Shown here: positions 26,469 through 34,861 of the stretch, piece after piece
How positions within the stretch are numbered: the first letter of the stretch is position 1
Layout of the letters: the number at the start of each line of letters is the position of its first letter
NCBI RefSeq assembly: GCF_021602585.1
Contig: NZ_BQIP01000003.1
Coordinates: forward strand, 124,001 to 188,000
Direction of reading: 5' to 3'
DNA: 64,000 nt
From: Pseudomonas faucium
Lineage (GTDB): Bacteria > Pseudomonadota > Gammaproteobacteria > Pseudomonadales > Pseudomonadaceae
Translations under genes and position numbers: made by a program
Notes under the pieces: generated by a model
The model's input: the letters and a program-made list of their open reading frames with translations, nothing else
What the model was told of the DNA's origin: nothing
The model's database searches: none

Positions 26469-28199
26469 ATGTTTCTGTCACGCTGGCTTCCCGGCCTTGC
26501 CAACCTCCTGCACTACCGCCGCGAGTGGTTCCATGCCGACCTGCAGGCCGGCTTGTCGGTGGCCGCCATCCAGATCCCGATTGCCATCGCCTACGCCCAG
26601 ATCGTCGGCCTGCCGCCGCAGTACGGCCTGTACGCCTGCGTGCTGCCGATGATGATCTACGCCCTGGTGGGCAGTTCACGGCAACTGATGGTCGGCCCGG
26701 ACGCCGCCACCTGCGCGATGATCGCCGGTGCCGTGGCGCCGCTGGCCATGGGTGACCCGCAGCGCACCGCCGAGCTTGCGGTGATCGTCACCGTGCTGGT
26801 GGGGGTGATGCTGATTGGTGCCGGGCTGGCCCGGGCCGGCTTCATCGCCAGCTTCTTCTCGCGGCCGATCCTGATCGGCTACCTCAACGGCATCGGCCTG
26901 AGCCTGATCGCCGGGCAGCTGTCCAAGGTGGTGGGGTTCAAGATCGAGGGTGACGGCTTCGTCCTCAGCCTGATCAACTTCATGCAGCGCCTGGGGGAAA
27001 TCCACTGGCTGACCCTGGCCATCGGCGTGGCCGGGCTGGCCCTGTTGATCTGGCTGCCGCGGCGCTACCCGCGCCTGCCCGCCGCTTTGGTCACCGTGGC
27101 GGTGTTCACCGCGCTGGCAGGCCTGCTCGGGCTGGACCGCCTCGGCGTTGCCATCCTCGGCCCGGTGCCGGCCGGCATCCCGCAACTGGCCTGGCCGCAG
27201 AGCAACCTGGCAGAAACCAAGAGCCTGCTGCGCGATGCCCTGGGTATCGCCACTGTCAGCTTCTGCAGCGCCATGCTCACGGCGCGCAGCTTCGCCGCCC
27301 GGCACGGCTACGCGATCAATGCCAACCACGAATTCGTCGCCCTCGGCGTGAGCAACCTGGCGGCGGGTATTTCCCAGGGGTTTGCCATCAGCGGCGCCGA
27401 CTCGCGCACGGCGGTCAACGACATGGTCGGTGGCAAGAGCCAGCTGGTGGGCATCATCGCCGCACTGGTGATCGCGCTGATCCTGCTGTTCTTCACCGCG
27501 CCCATGGCGTGGATCCCCCAGGCCGCGCTGGGCGCGGTACTGCTGATGGCTGGCTGGGGGCTGATCGACATCAAGTCGCTGGGGCGCATCCGCCGCCTGA
27601 GCCGTTTCGAGTTCTGGCTGTGCCTGCTGACCACGGCCGGCGTGCTCGGCCTGGGCGTGTTGCCGGGGATCGTGTTTGCCGTGACCCTGGCCATCCTGCG
27701 CTTGCTCTACAGCATCTACCAACCCACCGACGCGGTACTCGGCTGGCTGCCTGGCACCGAGGGCCAGGTGGACATTCGTAAGCACAAGGAGGCGCGCACG
27801 GTACCGGGCCTGGTGGTGTATCGCTTCGATGACGCGATCCTGTTCTTCAATGCCGACTACTTCAAGATGCGCCTGCTCGAAGCCGTGCAGAGCCAGGCCG
27901 AGCCCAAGGCGGTGCTGTTCGATGCCGAGGCCGTGAGCAGCATCGACGTCAGCGGCATTGCCGCCTTGCGCGAGGTGCGCGACACCCTGGCGGCGCAAGG
28001 GATCTTCTTCGCCATCGCCCGCGCCCGCGGCACCTTCCTGCGCATGCTGGTGCGCTCGGGGATGGCCCGGGAGATGGAGGAAAAACTGCTGTTCGGCTCG
28101 GTACGGGCGGGGATTCGGGCGTATCGGGTATGGCGCAACAGGAGCCGCCAGGCGCCAGTGGCCAATCAAAAGCCACTGGCAAGCCCCGAGGGTCAATAA
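26469..28199 (+). CDS. SulP-family anion transporter with STAS domain
   Basis: The 576-residue inner-membrane protein starts with a short cytoplasmic part, then the SulP signature AGLSVAAIQIPIAIAYAQIVGLPPQYGLYACVLP (near 27-60), about twelve to fourteen helices, and a C-terminal STAS domain (about 450-555) with DAEAVSSIDVSGIAALREV. SulP proteins carry sulfate, bicarbonate or dicarboxylates such as fumarate; the substrate cannot be told here. There are no cysteine-biosynthesis genes nearby. Its last 7 nt overlap the end of the convergent GDPD gene. Confidence 0.9.
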   Translation: MFLSRWLPGLANLLHYRREWFHADLQAGLSVAAIQIPIAIAYAQIVGLPPQYGLYACVLPMMIYALVGSSRQLMVGPDAATCAMIAGAVAPLAMGDPQRTAELAVIVTVLVGVMLIGAGLARAGFIASFFSRPILIGYLNGIGLSLIAGQLSKVVGFKIEGDGFVLSLINFMQRLGEIHWLTLAIGVAGLALLIWLPRRYPRLPAALVTVAVFTALAGLLGLDRLGVAILGPVPAGIPQLAWPQSNLAETKSLLRDALGIATVSFCSAMLTARSFAARHGYAINANHEFVALGVSNLAAGISQGFAISGADSRTAVNDMVGGKSQLVGIIAALVIALILLFFTAPMAWIPQAALGAVLLMAGWGLIDIKSLGRIRRLSRFEFWLCLLTTAGVLGLGVLPGIVFAVTLAILRLLYSIYQPTDAVLGWLPGTEGQVDIRKHKEARTVPGLVVYRFDDAILFFNADYFKMRLLEAVQSQAEPKAVLFDAEAVSSIDVSGIAALREVRDTLAAQGIFFAIARARGTFLRMLVRSGMAREMEEKLLFGSVRAGIRAYRVWRNRSRQAPVANQKPLASPEGQ

Positions 28200-29263
28200 C
28201 CCAAGGTTTTCAGCAATTCGGATTCGGATCGCTTGACTGTTCGCTGCTGGAAGCGCAGTAGCTCTCCAGGCCGATTGGTGAAGATCCCGTCGACACCGGC
28301 CTTCATGGCTTTCTGGAAATCGACCCGGTCATCGAGGGTGTAGACGTGAACCAACAGGCCGCGCTCGTGGGTGGCCTGGTTCATCCAAGGCTGGATCAGG
28401 TCGCTGTAACTCTGCTCGCCCAGATGCGTACGGGTGGCCGAGGGGCCGGTGCCAATGGCGCCGCCCTGCTTTGCATGGTCGAGCCAGCGCAGGAACGCCG
28501 CCTTGTCCTTGGGCTGCTGACGTGCATAGAAGGTGGCTTTGTCCTGCTTGCCCGACGGGTCGTAAGTTTGCCCGGATGCCGATGGGATACCTCGGTTGCC
28601 CAGCCACAGGAGGAGGATCTTCGGCACCTGGGGCATCGCTTCATTCAGCAGCTTCAGGCTGTTGCGGTCGAAGGTCTGCAGTACCACTCGCCCTGGCCGA
28701 TCGAGCCAGCCGCGGGCTTGGAGACGTGCCTTCAGGTCCTTCTCGATGCCGGGGAACTGGCCAGGTACCTTGGTCTCGATATACAGCCCTGGGTGGCGGT
28801 CATGGCTGCCTTCGGCGATATCGATGACTTCATCCAGCGTCAATACCGACAAATGCTTGAACGATGGCCGGGCACGTTCGGGATAAGCCCGGTTGAACCA
28901 GCTGCCGACATCCAGCGACTTCAGCTCGGCGAGGGTGAAAGCGCTCACTGGGCTCTTGCTGCGCTCGGGGAATCGTTCGGCGACATTGCTGGTGCGCGAC
29001 AGCTCATCATCATGGACTACCACCAACACACCATCGCGGGTGCGCTGCAGATCCACTTCCAGATAATCGGCGCCCAGTTGGCGGGCCAGCAGATAGGCGG
29101 GTTTGGTGGATTCGGGAGCATCGTAGGAAGCGCCGCGGTGGGCGATCACGGCCGGGTAAGCAATACCTTGGGCGGCAGCCAAGGCCTGGCCGTCGCTGGC
29201 CGAAGCCAGTGAAGCAGAAAACAGCGTACCCATGGCCAAGGTACGCAGCAGCGGGTTGTGCAT
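28193..29263 (-). CDS. Periplasmic glycerophosphodiester phosphodiesterase (GDPD)
   Basis: The 356-residue precursor has a signal peptide (MHNPLLRTLAMGTLFSASLASA). The GDPD core shows IAHRGASYDAPEST, DYLEVDLQRTRDGVLVVVHDD and LYIETK, with the His, Glu and Asp residues of the active site. It hydrolyses glycerophosphodiesters to glycerol-3-phosphate and an alcohol in the periplasm. GAGGA precedes the ATG at 29263; upstream in-frame starts are less likely. It is convergent with the SulP gene and divergent from the DUF4917 gene. Confidence 0.92.
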   Translation of the reverse strand: MHNPLLRTLAMGTLFSASLASASDGQALAAAQGIAYPAVIAHRGASYDAPESTKPAYLLARQLGADYLEVDLQRTRDGVLVVVHDDELSRTSNVAERFPERSKSPVSAFTLAELKSLDVGSWFNRAYPERARPSFKHLSVLTLDEVIDIAEGSHDRHPGLYIETKVPGQFPGIEKDLKARLQARGWLDRPGRVVLQTFDRNSLKLLNEAMPQVPKILLLWLGNRGIPSASGQTYDPSGKQDKATFYARQQPKDKAAFLRWLDHAKQGGAIGTGPSATRTHLGEQSYSDLIQPWMNQATHERGLLVHVYTLDDRVDFQKAMKAGVDGIFTNRPGELLRFQQRTVKRSESELLKTLGY

Positions 29264-29388
29264 GGGGACATCCTCTTTCATCCTGCAGTAAATGCAGCGC
29301 AAGGCGGCAATGTAAGCAGCAACCCTCGCACCCCTTGCATGACATGCTACAGTCCCCGCCGTTTCCCGCACCACCGAACGGACCGCAC

Positions 29389-30399
29389 ATGCCAGCTCTC
29401 GACGCCCGCCTCGCCTCTTGGCCAGACCTCAACCAACGCCACCCCTGCAGTGCACTGCTGCTGGGCAACGGCGCCAGCCGGGCGCTGTGGAAGCCTTTCG
29501 GCTACTTCTCGCTGTTCGAAGAAGCCCAGCGTGCCGGGCGCAAGAAAGGCCTGGCGATCAGCGACCAGGCCTTGTTCAAGTCGCTGGGCACCGAGCTGTT
29601 CGAGCCGGTACTGAGCACGCTCAACCACACCGTGCGCGCCAACGCCGCCCTGGCCATCAACTCGACCGCGCCGCTGAACCGCTACTACTCGATCAAGGAA
29701 GGCCTGATCCACGCCGTGCGCACCGTGCACCTGCCCTGGCCACTGATGCCGGCGGCCACCCTGGCCTCGATCAACCAGGCCCTGCGCAGCTACCGCAGTG
29801 TCTACACCAGCAACTACGACCTGCTGCTGCCCTGGGCCATGCAGCATGCCCCGCAAGGCTTCGCCAAACTGTTCGACGAGCAGGGCTTCTTCGACGTGCG
29901 CCGCACCCACAGCGAAGGCACCCGGGTCATGCACCTGCATGGCGGCCTGCACCTGCTCAAGCTGCCCGATGGCACTACCCGCCAACGCAGCGCCGAGAGT
30001 GCAGAGCTGCTCGATGGTTTTGCCGTGAACATTCCCGGTGAAGTGCCTTTGTTCATCAACGAAGACCGCAGCGAAGAGAAGCTGCGGGCGATTCGCAGCT
30101 CGGATTACCTGGCTTGGTGCCTGGGTCAGCTGGCGCAGGAGAACAACGGGCTTTGCCTGTTCGGCCAGCATCTGGATGCCAGTGACCAGCACCTGCTCGA
30201 GGCCATTCGCCAGGCGCGGCCGGCGCATCTGTCGATTGCCATACGGCCGTTGGGCGAGGCTTCGGTGGTCAATCAGAAGCGGCATTTCGTCGAGCGGTTC
30301 GCTGATCTGACGGCATCCGAGCTGCATTTCTTCGACTCGAGTAGTCATCCGCTAGGCTTGGTGGCGGTTACCATCGACACGGCAAAGGGCAGGCCTTGA
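29389..30399 (+). CDS. SIR2-like protein of the DUF4917 type
   Basis: The 336-residue soluble protein has no obvious signal. Residues near 22-30 read LLLGNGASR, like the nucleotide-binding glycine loop of SIR2-like proteins. Further on are VYTSNYDLLLPWAM and VMHLHGGLHLL, the Asn and His positions of the SIR2 pocket, and a late CLFGQHLDASDQHLLEAI. This supports an NAD-handling or NADase-like fold, close to DUF4917. No partner gene such as an effector or HerA ATPase is adjacent. The ATG at 29389 gives a compact start. The function is unknown. Confidence 0.7.
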   Translation: MPALDARLASWPDLNQRHPCSALLLGNGASRALWKPFGYFSLFEEAQRAGRKKGLAISDQALFKSLGTELFEPVLSTLNHTVRANAALAINSTAPLNRYYSIKEGLIHAVRTVHLPWPLMPAATLASINQALRSYRSVYTSNYDLLLPWAMQHAPQGFAKLFDEQGFFDVRRTHSEGTRVMHLHGGLHLLKLPDGTTRQRSAESAELLDGFAVNIPGEVPLFINEDRSEEKLRAIRSSDYLAWCLGQLAQENNGLCLFGQHLDASDQHLLEAIRQARPAHLSIAIRPLGEASVVNQKRHFVERFADLTASELHFFDSSSHPLGLVAVTIDTAKGRP

Positions 30400-30411
30400 G
30401 TCATGCAGCGT

Positions 30412-30453
30412 TGTTGAAATCGAGCGCCATCCACCCTGGGCTCGATTTCAACA
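30412..30453. terminator. 13-bp stem between convergent genes
   Basis: Arms 30412-30424 and 30441-30453 are exact complements around a 16-nt loop. The stem lies between the stops of the DUF4917 gene (30399) and the methyltransferase gene (30466). It probably ends or protects both transcripts, though it lacks a T-run. Confidence 0.5.
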
Positions 30454-30465
30454 GCCCGGCCACAC

Positions 30466-31686
30466 TCAAGCAGGAATCAACCCATCCCCCCGCAACAACG
30501 TCTCCAGGCAATGCTCCTGCACCCCGTAGAACGCCTTGAGCTGCGCGATCTTCTCCAGCAGCGCCCCCGGCGCCACCGGCTGCTTGCGCTTCACCGCAAG
30601 AATCATCTTGTTCTTGTTGGTGTGCTCCAGCGAGATGAACTCGAACACCTTGGTCTCGTAGCCGCAGGCTTCCAGGTACAGGGCACGCAAGCTGTCGGTC
30701 AGCATCTCGGCCTGCTGCCCCAGGTGCAGGCCGTATTGCAGCATCGGCTGCAGCAGCCCCGGGCTGTGCAGTTGCGGGCGGATCTGCTTGTGGCAGCACG
30801 GCGAGCACATGATGATCGCCGCGTTGCAGCGGATACCGGTGTGGATGGCGTAGTCGGTGGCGATGTCGCAGGCATGCAGGGCGATCATCACCTCGATGGC
30901 CTCGGGGACCACGCTGCGCACGTCGCCGCACTGGAATTCCAGGCCCGGGTGCTGCAGGCGCGCGGCGGCGGCGTTGCACAGGTCGACCATGTCCTGGCGC
31001 AGTTCCACACCGGTCACCTGTGCATCGCGGCCCAGGGTGTTGCGCAGGTAGTCATGCATGGCGAAGGTCAGGTAGCCCTTGCCCGAGCCGAAGTCGGCCA
31101 CCCGCAGCGCCTGCTGCGCCGGCACCGGGGCATTGGCCAGGGCGTGGTCGAAGACTTCGATGAACTTGTTGATCTGCTTCCACTTGCGCGACATCGACGG
31201 GATCAGCGCGCCCTGTGCATCGGTCACGCCCAGGTCGCGCAGAAACGGCCGCGACAGCTCCAGGTAGCGTTTCTTCTCCCGATCATGGCCGGCATTGGCG
31301 CCAACCTCGCGGGGTGCCTGCGCGCCATGGCGCTGAAGCATCGGCTTGCCCTTCTTGCTGAAGGTCAGCTGCACTTCGCCATCGGCGTCGAACAGGTGGG
31401 CATTGCGAAAGCTCTCCGGCAGCAGCTCGGCGACCAGCGCCAAGGCCTGGTCCACCGGCAGGTTGCGGGTGATGTCGCGGGTCTGGTGGCGGTAGACCAG
31501 CGAAAGGTTGGCCTGCCCTTTCACCTGCAAGGGTTTGCCGATGATGCGCTGCAAGCTCTGGTCGGCGCCGACATGGCGCGCCAGCACCAGCTTGACCAGC
31601 GTATCGCCGTGCACAGCGGCACTGAGCAGGTCGAGGAACTGGGCGCGCGCATCCGGCGCGGGGGAAGCGGAAGGACTGGCGGACAT
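30466..31686 (-). CDS. SAM-dependent methyltransferase (Methyltransf_32-like)
   Basis: The 406-residue protein has an N-terminal region of about 170 residues (QRIIGKPLQVKGQANLSLVYRHQTRDITRNLP), then a Rossmann methyltransferase domain with motif I VADFGSGKGYLTFAMHDYL near 190. The later motif ALHACDIATDYAIHTGIRCNAAIIMCSPCCHK is typical of the GSTCD/METTL25-like branch with a cysteine pair. The substrate is unknown; RNA is plausible given relatives. It stands alone on the minus strand. Confidence 0.8.
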   Translation of the reverse strand: MSASPSASPAPDARAQFLDLLSAAVHGDTLVKLVLARHVGADQSLQRIIGKPLQVKGQANLSLVYRHQTRDITRNLPVDQALALVAELLPESFRNAHLFDADGEVQLTFSKKGKPMLQRHGAQAPREVGANAGHDREKKRYLELSRPFLRDLGVTDAQGALIPSMSRKWKQINKFIEVFDHALANAPVPAQQALRVADFGSGKGYLTFAMHDYLRNTLGRDAQVTGVELRQDMVDLCNAAAARLQHPGLEFQCGDVRSVVPEAIEVMIALHACDIATDYAIHTGIRCNAAIIMCSPCCHKQIRPQLHSPGLLQPMLQYGLHLGQQAEMLTDSLRALYLEACGYETKVFEFISLEHTNKNKMILAVKRKQPVAPGALLEKIAQLKAFYGVQEHCLETLLRGDGLIPA

Positions 31687-31759
31687 GGAGAACGGGTGCC
31701 TCGGATAACAGGGGCGCGTTGCGCGATGCCGCGCATTCTACACCCTGCAACCTCTTGCT

Positions 31760-32377
31760 TCAGTCGAGAATCACCAGGCGGTTGGGCAGTTCATTGCGCG
31801 CATGGGTGCGCGGCACGTGCTCGCACAATAGCTCGCCGCACGCCTCGATGCACTCGACAAAGCCCTGCAAGGTCCGCCCTTGACGCACCTGTTCGGCGAA
31901 ACGCGCAACCATCAAGGCCCGGGCCTGGGCATCGAGGTGGCGGTCGATGCCCCGGTCGACCAGGATCTCCACATGCCGCTCTGCCTCGGCGACGAAAATC
32001 AGCACCCCCGTGGCAGCCGCCGTGCCCTGCAGGTTCTGTTCGCGAAACTGCTGGCGCGCCAGGCTCGAAGCACGCCACCTGCGCAACGCGCCAGGGATCA
32101 GCCAGGCGGCCAGGCGCGGGCTGCGCAGCAGCAGGCACAGGCCGATGAACAACAGCACGTTGGCCACCAGCAGCCCGCGCACACCCGGCCAACCGAGCAG
32201 CCACTGCAGCAGCCCAGGCACGGCCAGCGCCAGCACGGCGGCCCAGAACAAGGGCAGGTAGGCGTAGTCATCGGCGCGCCGCGCCAGCACGGTCACCAGT
32301 TGCGCGTCGGTGCGCCGCTCAACGCGGGCGATGGCCTCGGCGACCTGGCGCCGCTCGTATTCATTCAGAGGGGTCAT
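31760..32377 (-). CDS. TPM-domain membrane protein (TLP18.3/Psb32/MOLO-1 family)
   Basis: The 205-residue protein begins with part of a TPM-type domain (QVAEAIARVERRTDAQLVTVLARRADDYAYLP), then two or three hydrophobic segments (about 42-60, 65-85), then GVLIFVAEAERHVEILVDRGIDRHLD typical of the second half. The role is unknown; it often occurs with LemA, which is absent here. The ATG at 32377 is chosen; the frame is open 26 codons upstream and includes a run of AAn triplets that looks like an Hfq/Crc motif in the leader rather than coding. Confidence 0.78.
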   Translation of the reverse strand: MTPLNEYERRQVAEAIARVERRTDAQLVTVLARRADDYAYLPLFWAAVLALAVPGLLQWLLGWPGVRGLLVANVLLFIGLCLLLRSPRLAAWLIPGALRRWRASSLARQQFREQNLQGTAAATGVLIFVAEAERHVEILVDRGIDRHLDAQARALMVARFAEQVRQGRTLQGFVECIEACGELLCEHVPRTHARNELPNRLVILD

Positions 32378-32564
32378 GCCTTCGGTCTCATCTGCATTCT
32401 TATTGTTGTTTTCCCGGCATTCGGGTGTTCCTCCGCGGGCAAGATATTCAGGCATAATCCGCCGCTGGAACTAATACCCGCGAATCGTACAACAATAGCC
32501 GCCTGAAAACTTCGGCCGCGCGCGTATCACCGTGGATACGGCACAGGCCTCGACAACGGAATTC

Positions 32565-34856
32565 ATGATGAAACTGTCTTTGCTGGGCCTGGCCATGGGC
32601 CTTGCCAGTCAGGCGGCCCTCGCCGCCCCTACCGCCCCGCCCCTGCAGGACAAGCAGGCATTCATCGAACACCTGATCAGCCAGATGACCGAAGCCGAGA
32701 AGATCGGCCAGTTGCGCCTGATCAGCATCGGCCCGGAAATGCCACGCGACAAGATCCGCGAAGAAATCGCCGCCGGGCGCATCGGCGGCACCTTCAACTC
32801 GCGCACCGCTCCGGAAAACCGGCCGATGCAGGACGCTGCCATGCGCAGCCGCCTGAAAATTCCGATGTTCTTCGCCTACGACACCATCCACGGCGAACGC
32901 ACCATCTTCCCGATCGGCCTGGGCCTGGCCGCCAGCTGGGACATGGACGCCATCGCCAAGGTCGGCCGTACCTCGGCCATCGAGGCGTCCGCCGACGCCC
33001 TGGACATGACCTTCGCGCCCATGGTCGACATCGCCCGCGACCCGCGCTGGGGCCGCACCAGCGAAGGCTTCGGTGAAGACACCTACCTGACCTCGAAGAT
33101 CGGCCAGGTGATGGTCCGCTCGTTCCAGGGCAGCAGCCCGGCCAATGCCGACAGCATCATGGCCATCGTCAAGCACTTCGCCCTGTATGGCGCGGTCGAG
33201 GGCGGGCGCGACTACAACACCGTCGATATGAGCCTGCCGAAGATGTACAACGACTACCTGCCGCCCTACCGCGCCGCGCTCGACGCCGGTGCCGGCGGCG
33301 TGATGGTGGCGCTGAACTCGATCAACGGCGTGCCGGCCACCTCCAACACCTGGCTGATGAACGACCTGCTGCGCAAGGAATGGGGCTTCAAGGGCGTGAC
33401 CATCAGCGACCACGGCGCCATTCAGGAGCTGATCCGCCACGGCGTCGCCCGCGATGGCCGTGAAGCGGCCAAGCTGGCGATCAAGGCCGGCATCGACATG
33501 AGCATGAACGACACCCTGTACGGCGAAGAGCTGCCAGGGCTGCTGAAGTCCGGCGAAGTGACCCAGCGCGAGCTGGACCAGGCCGTGCGCGAAGTGCTGG
33601 GGGCCAAGTACGACATGGGCCTGTTCAAGGACCCTTACGTGCGCATCGGCAAGGCCGAAACCGACCTCAAGGATTACTACGGCGACGACCGCCTGCACCG
33701 CGACGCCGCGCGCGACGTGGCGCGCCGCAGCCTGGTGCTGCTGGAAAACAAGCAGCAGACCCTGCCGCTGAAGAAGGCCGGCACCATCGCCCTGGTCGGC
33801 CCGCTGGCCGATGCACCGATCGACATGATGGGCAGCTGGGCCGCCGACGGCAAACCGATGCACTCGGTGACCGTGCGCGAAGGCCTGCGCCGCGCCGTCG
33901 AGGGCAAGGCGAAGCTGGTGTACGCCAAAGGCTCCAACGTCACCGGCGACAAGGCGATCCTCGACTACCTGAACTTCCTCAACTTCGACGCCCCGGAAAT
34001 CGTCGACGACCCTCGCCCGGCCGCCGTGCTGATCGACGAAGCGGTCAAGGCTGCCCAGCAGTCTGACGTCGTGGTGGCCGTGGTCGGTGAGTCGCGCGGC
34101 ATGTCCCACGAATCGTCCAGCCGCACCACCCTGGAAATTCCAGCCAGCCAGCGCGAACTGATCAAGGCCTTGAAAGCCACTGGCAAGCCGCTGGTGCTGG
34201 TGCTGATGAACGGCCGCCCGCTGTCGATCGCCTGGGAGCGCGAGCAGGCCGACGCCATCCTCGAAACCTGGTTCTCCGGCACCGAAGGCGGCAACGCCAT
34301 CGCCGACGTGCTGTTCGGCGACTACAACCCGTCGGGCAAGCTGGCCATCACCTTCCCGCGCTCGGTCGGGCAGATCCCGATGTACTACAACCACACCCGC
34401 ATCGGCCGCCCGTTCACCCCAGGCAAGCCGGGCAACTACACCTCGCAGTACTTCGAAGAGCCCAACGGCCCGCTGTACCCGTTCGGTTACGGCCTGAGCT
34501 ACAGCAGCTTCGAGCTGTCCGGGCTGAGCCTGTCGAGCAGCACCCTCAAGCAGGGCGGCAAGCTGGAGGCCAAGGTGACGGTGAAGAACACCGGCAAGGT
34601 GGATGGCGAAACCGTGGTGCAGCTGTACCTGCAGGATGTGTCGGCGTCCATGAGCCGCCCGGTCAAGGAGCTGAAGAACTTCCAGAAACTGATGCTCAAG
34701 GCCGGTGAATCGCGGACCTTGACCTTCGGCATCAGCGAAGACGACCTGAAGTTCTACAATGGCCGCCTGCAGCATGTGGCCGAGCCTGGCGAGTTCAACG
34801 TCCAGGTCGGGTTGGATTCCGAGGCCGTGCAGCAACAGAGTTTCGAACTGCTGTAA
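32565..34856 (+). CDS. bglX: Periplasmic beta-glucosidase BglX (GH3)
   Basis: The 763-residue precursor has a signal peptide (MMKLSLLGLAMGLASQAALA). The GH3 N-domain includes KHFALYGAVEGGRDYN and the nucleophile Asp in GVTISDHGAIQEL. The GH3 C-domain and a fibronectin III-like tail (GETVVQLYLQDVSASMSRPVKEL) are complete. It cleaves beta-glucosides in the periplasm. The start at 32565 follows GGAA; a second ATG is adjacent at 32568. The stop lies only 5 nt from the next reading frame, and the junction shows signs of a deletion. Confidence 0.95.
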   Translation: MMKLSLLGLAMGLASQAALAAPTAPPLQDKQAFIEHLISQMTEAEKIGQLRLISIGPEMPRDKIREEIAAGRIGGTFNSRTAPENRPMQDAAMRSRLKIPMFFAYDTIHGERTIFPIGLGLAASWDMDAIAKVGRTSAIEASADALDMTFAPMVDIARDPRWGRTSEGFGEDTYLTSKIGQVMVRSFQGSSPANADSIMAIVKHFALYGAVEGGRDYNTVDMSLPKMYNDYLPPYRAALDAGAGGVMVALNSINGVPATSNTWLMNDLLRKEWGFKGVTISDHGAIQELIRHGVARDGREAAKLAIKAGIDMSMNDTLYGEELPGLLKSGEVTQRELDQAVREVLGAKYDMGLFKDPYVRIGKAETDLKDYYGDDRLHRDAARDVARRSLVLLENKQQTLPLKKAGTIALVGPLADAPIDMMGSWAADGKPMHSVTVREGLRRAVEGKAKLVYAKGSNVTGDKAILDYLNFLNFDAPEIVDDPRPAAVLIDEAVKAAQQSDVVVAVVGESRGMSHESSSRTTLEIPASQRELIKALKATGKPLVLVLMNGRPLSIAWEREQADAILETWFSGTEGGNAIADVLFGDYNPSGKLAITFPRSVGQIPMYYNHTRIGRPFTPGKPGNYTSQYFEEPNGPLYPFGYGLSYSSFELSGLSLSSSTLKQGGKLEAKVTVKNTGKVDGETVVQLYLQDVSASMSRPVKELKNFQKLMLKAGESRTLTFGISEDDLKFYNGRLQHVAEPGEFNVQVGLDSEAVQQQSFELL

Positions 34857-34861
34857 GCGAT

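Noticed and set aside
29389-31686. SIR2-like and methyltransferase genes as a two-gene defence system
   Set aside because: They are convergent, separated by a strong stem, and the methyltransferase is of the GSTCD-like type, not a DNA methyltransferase.
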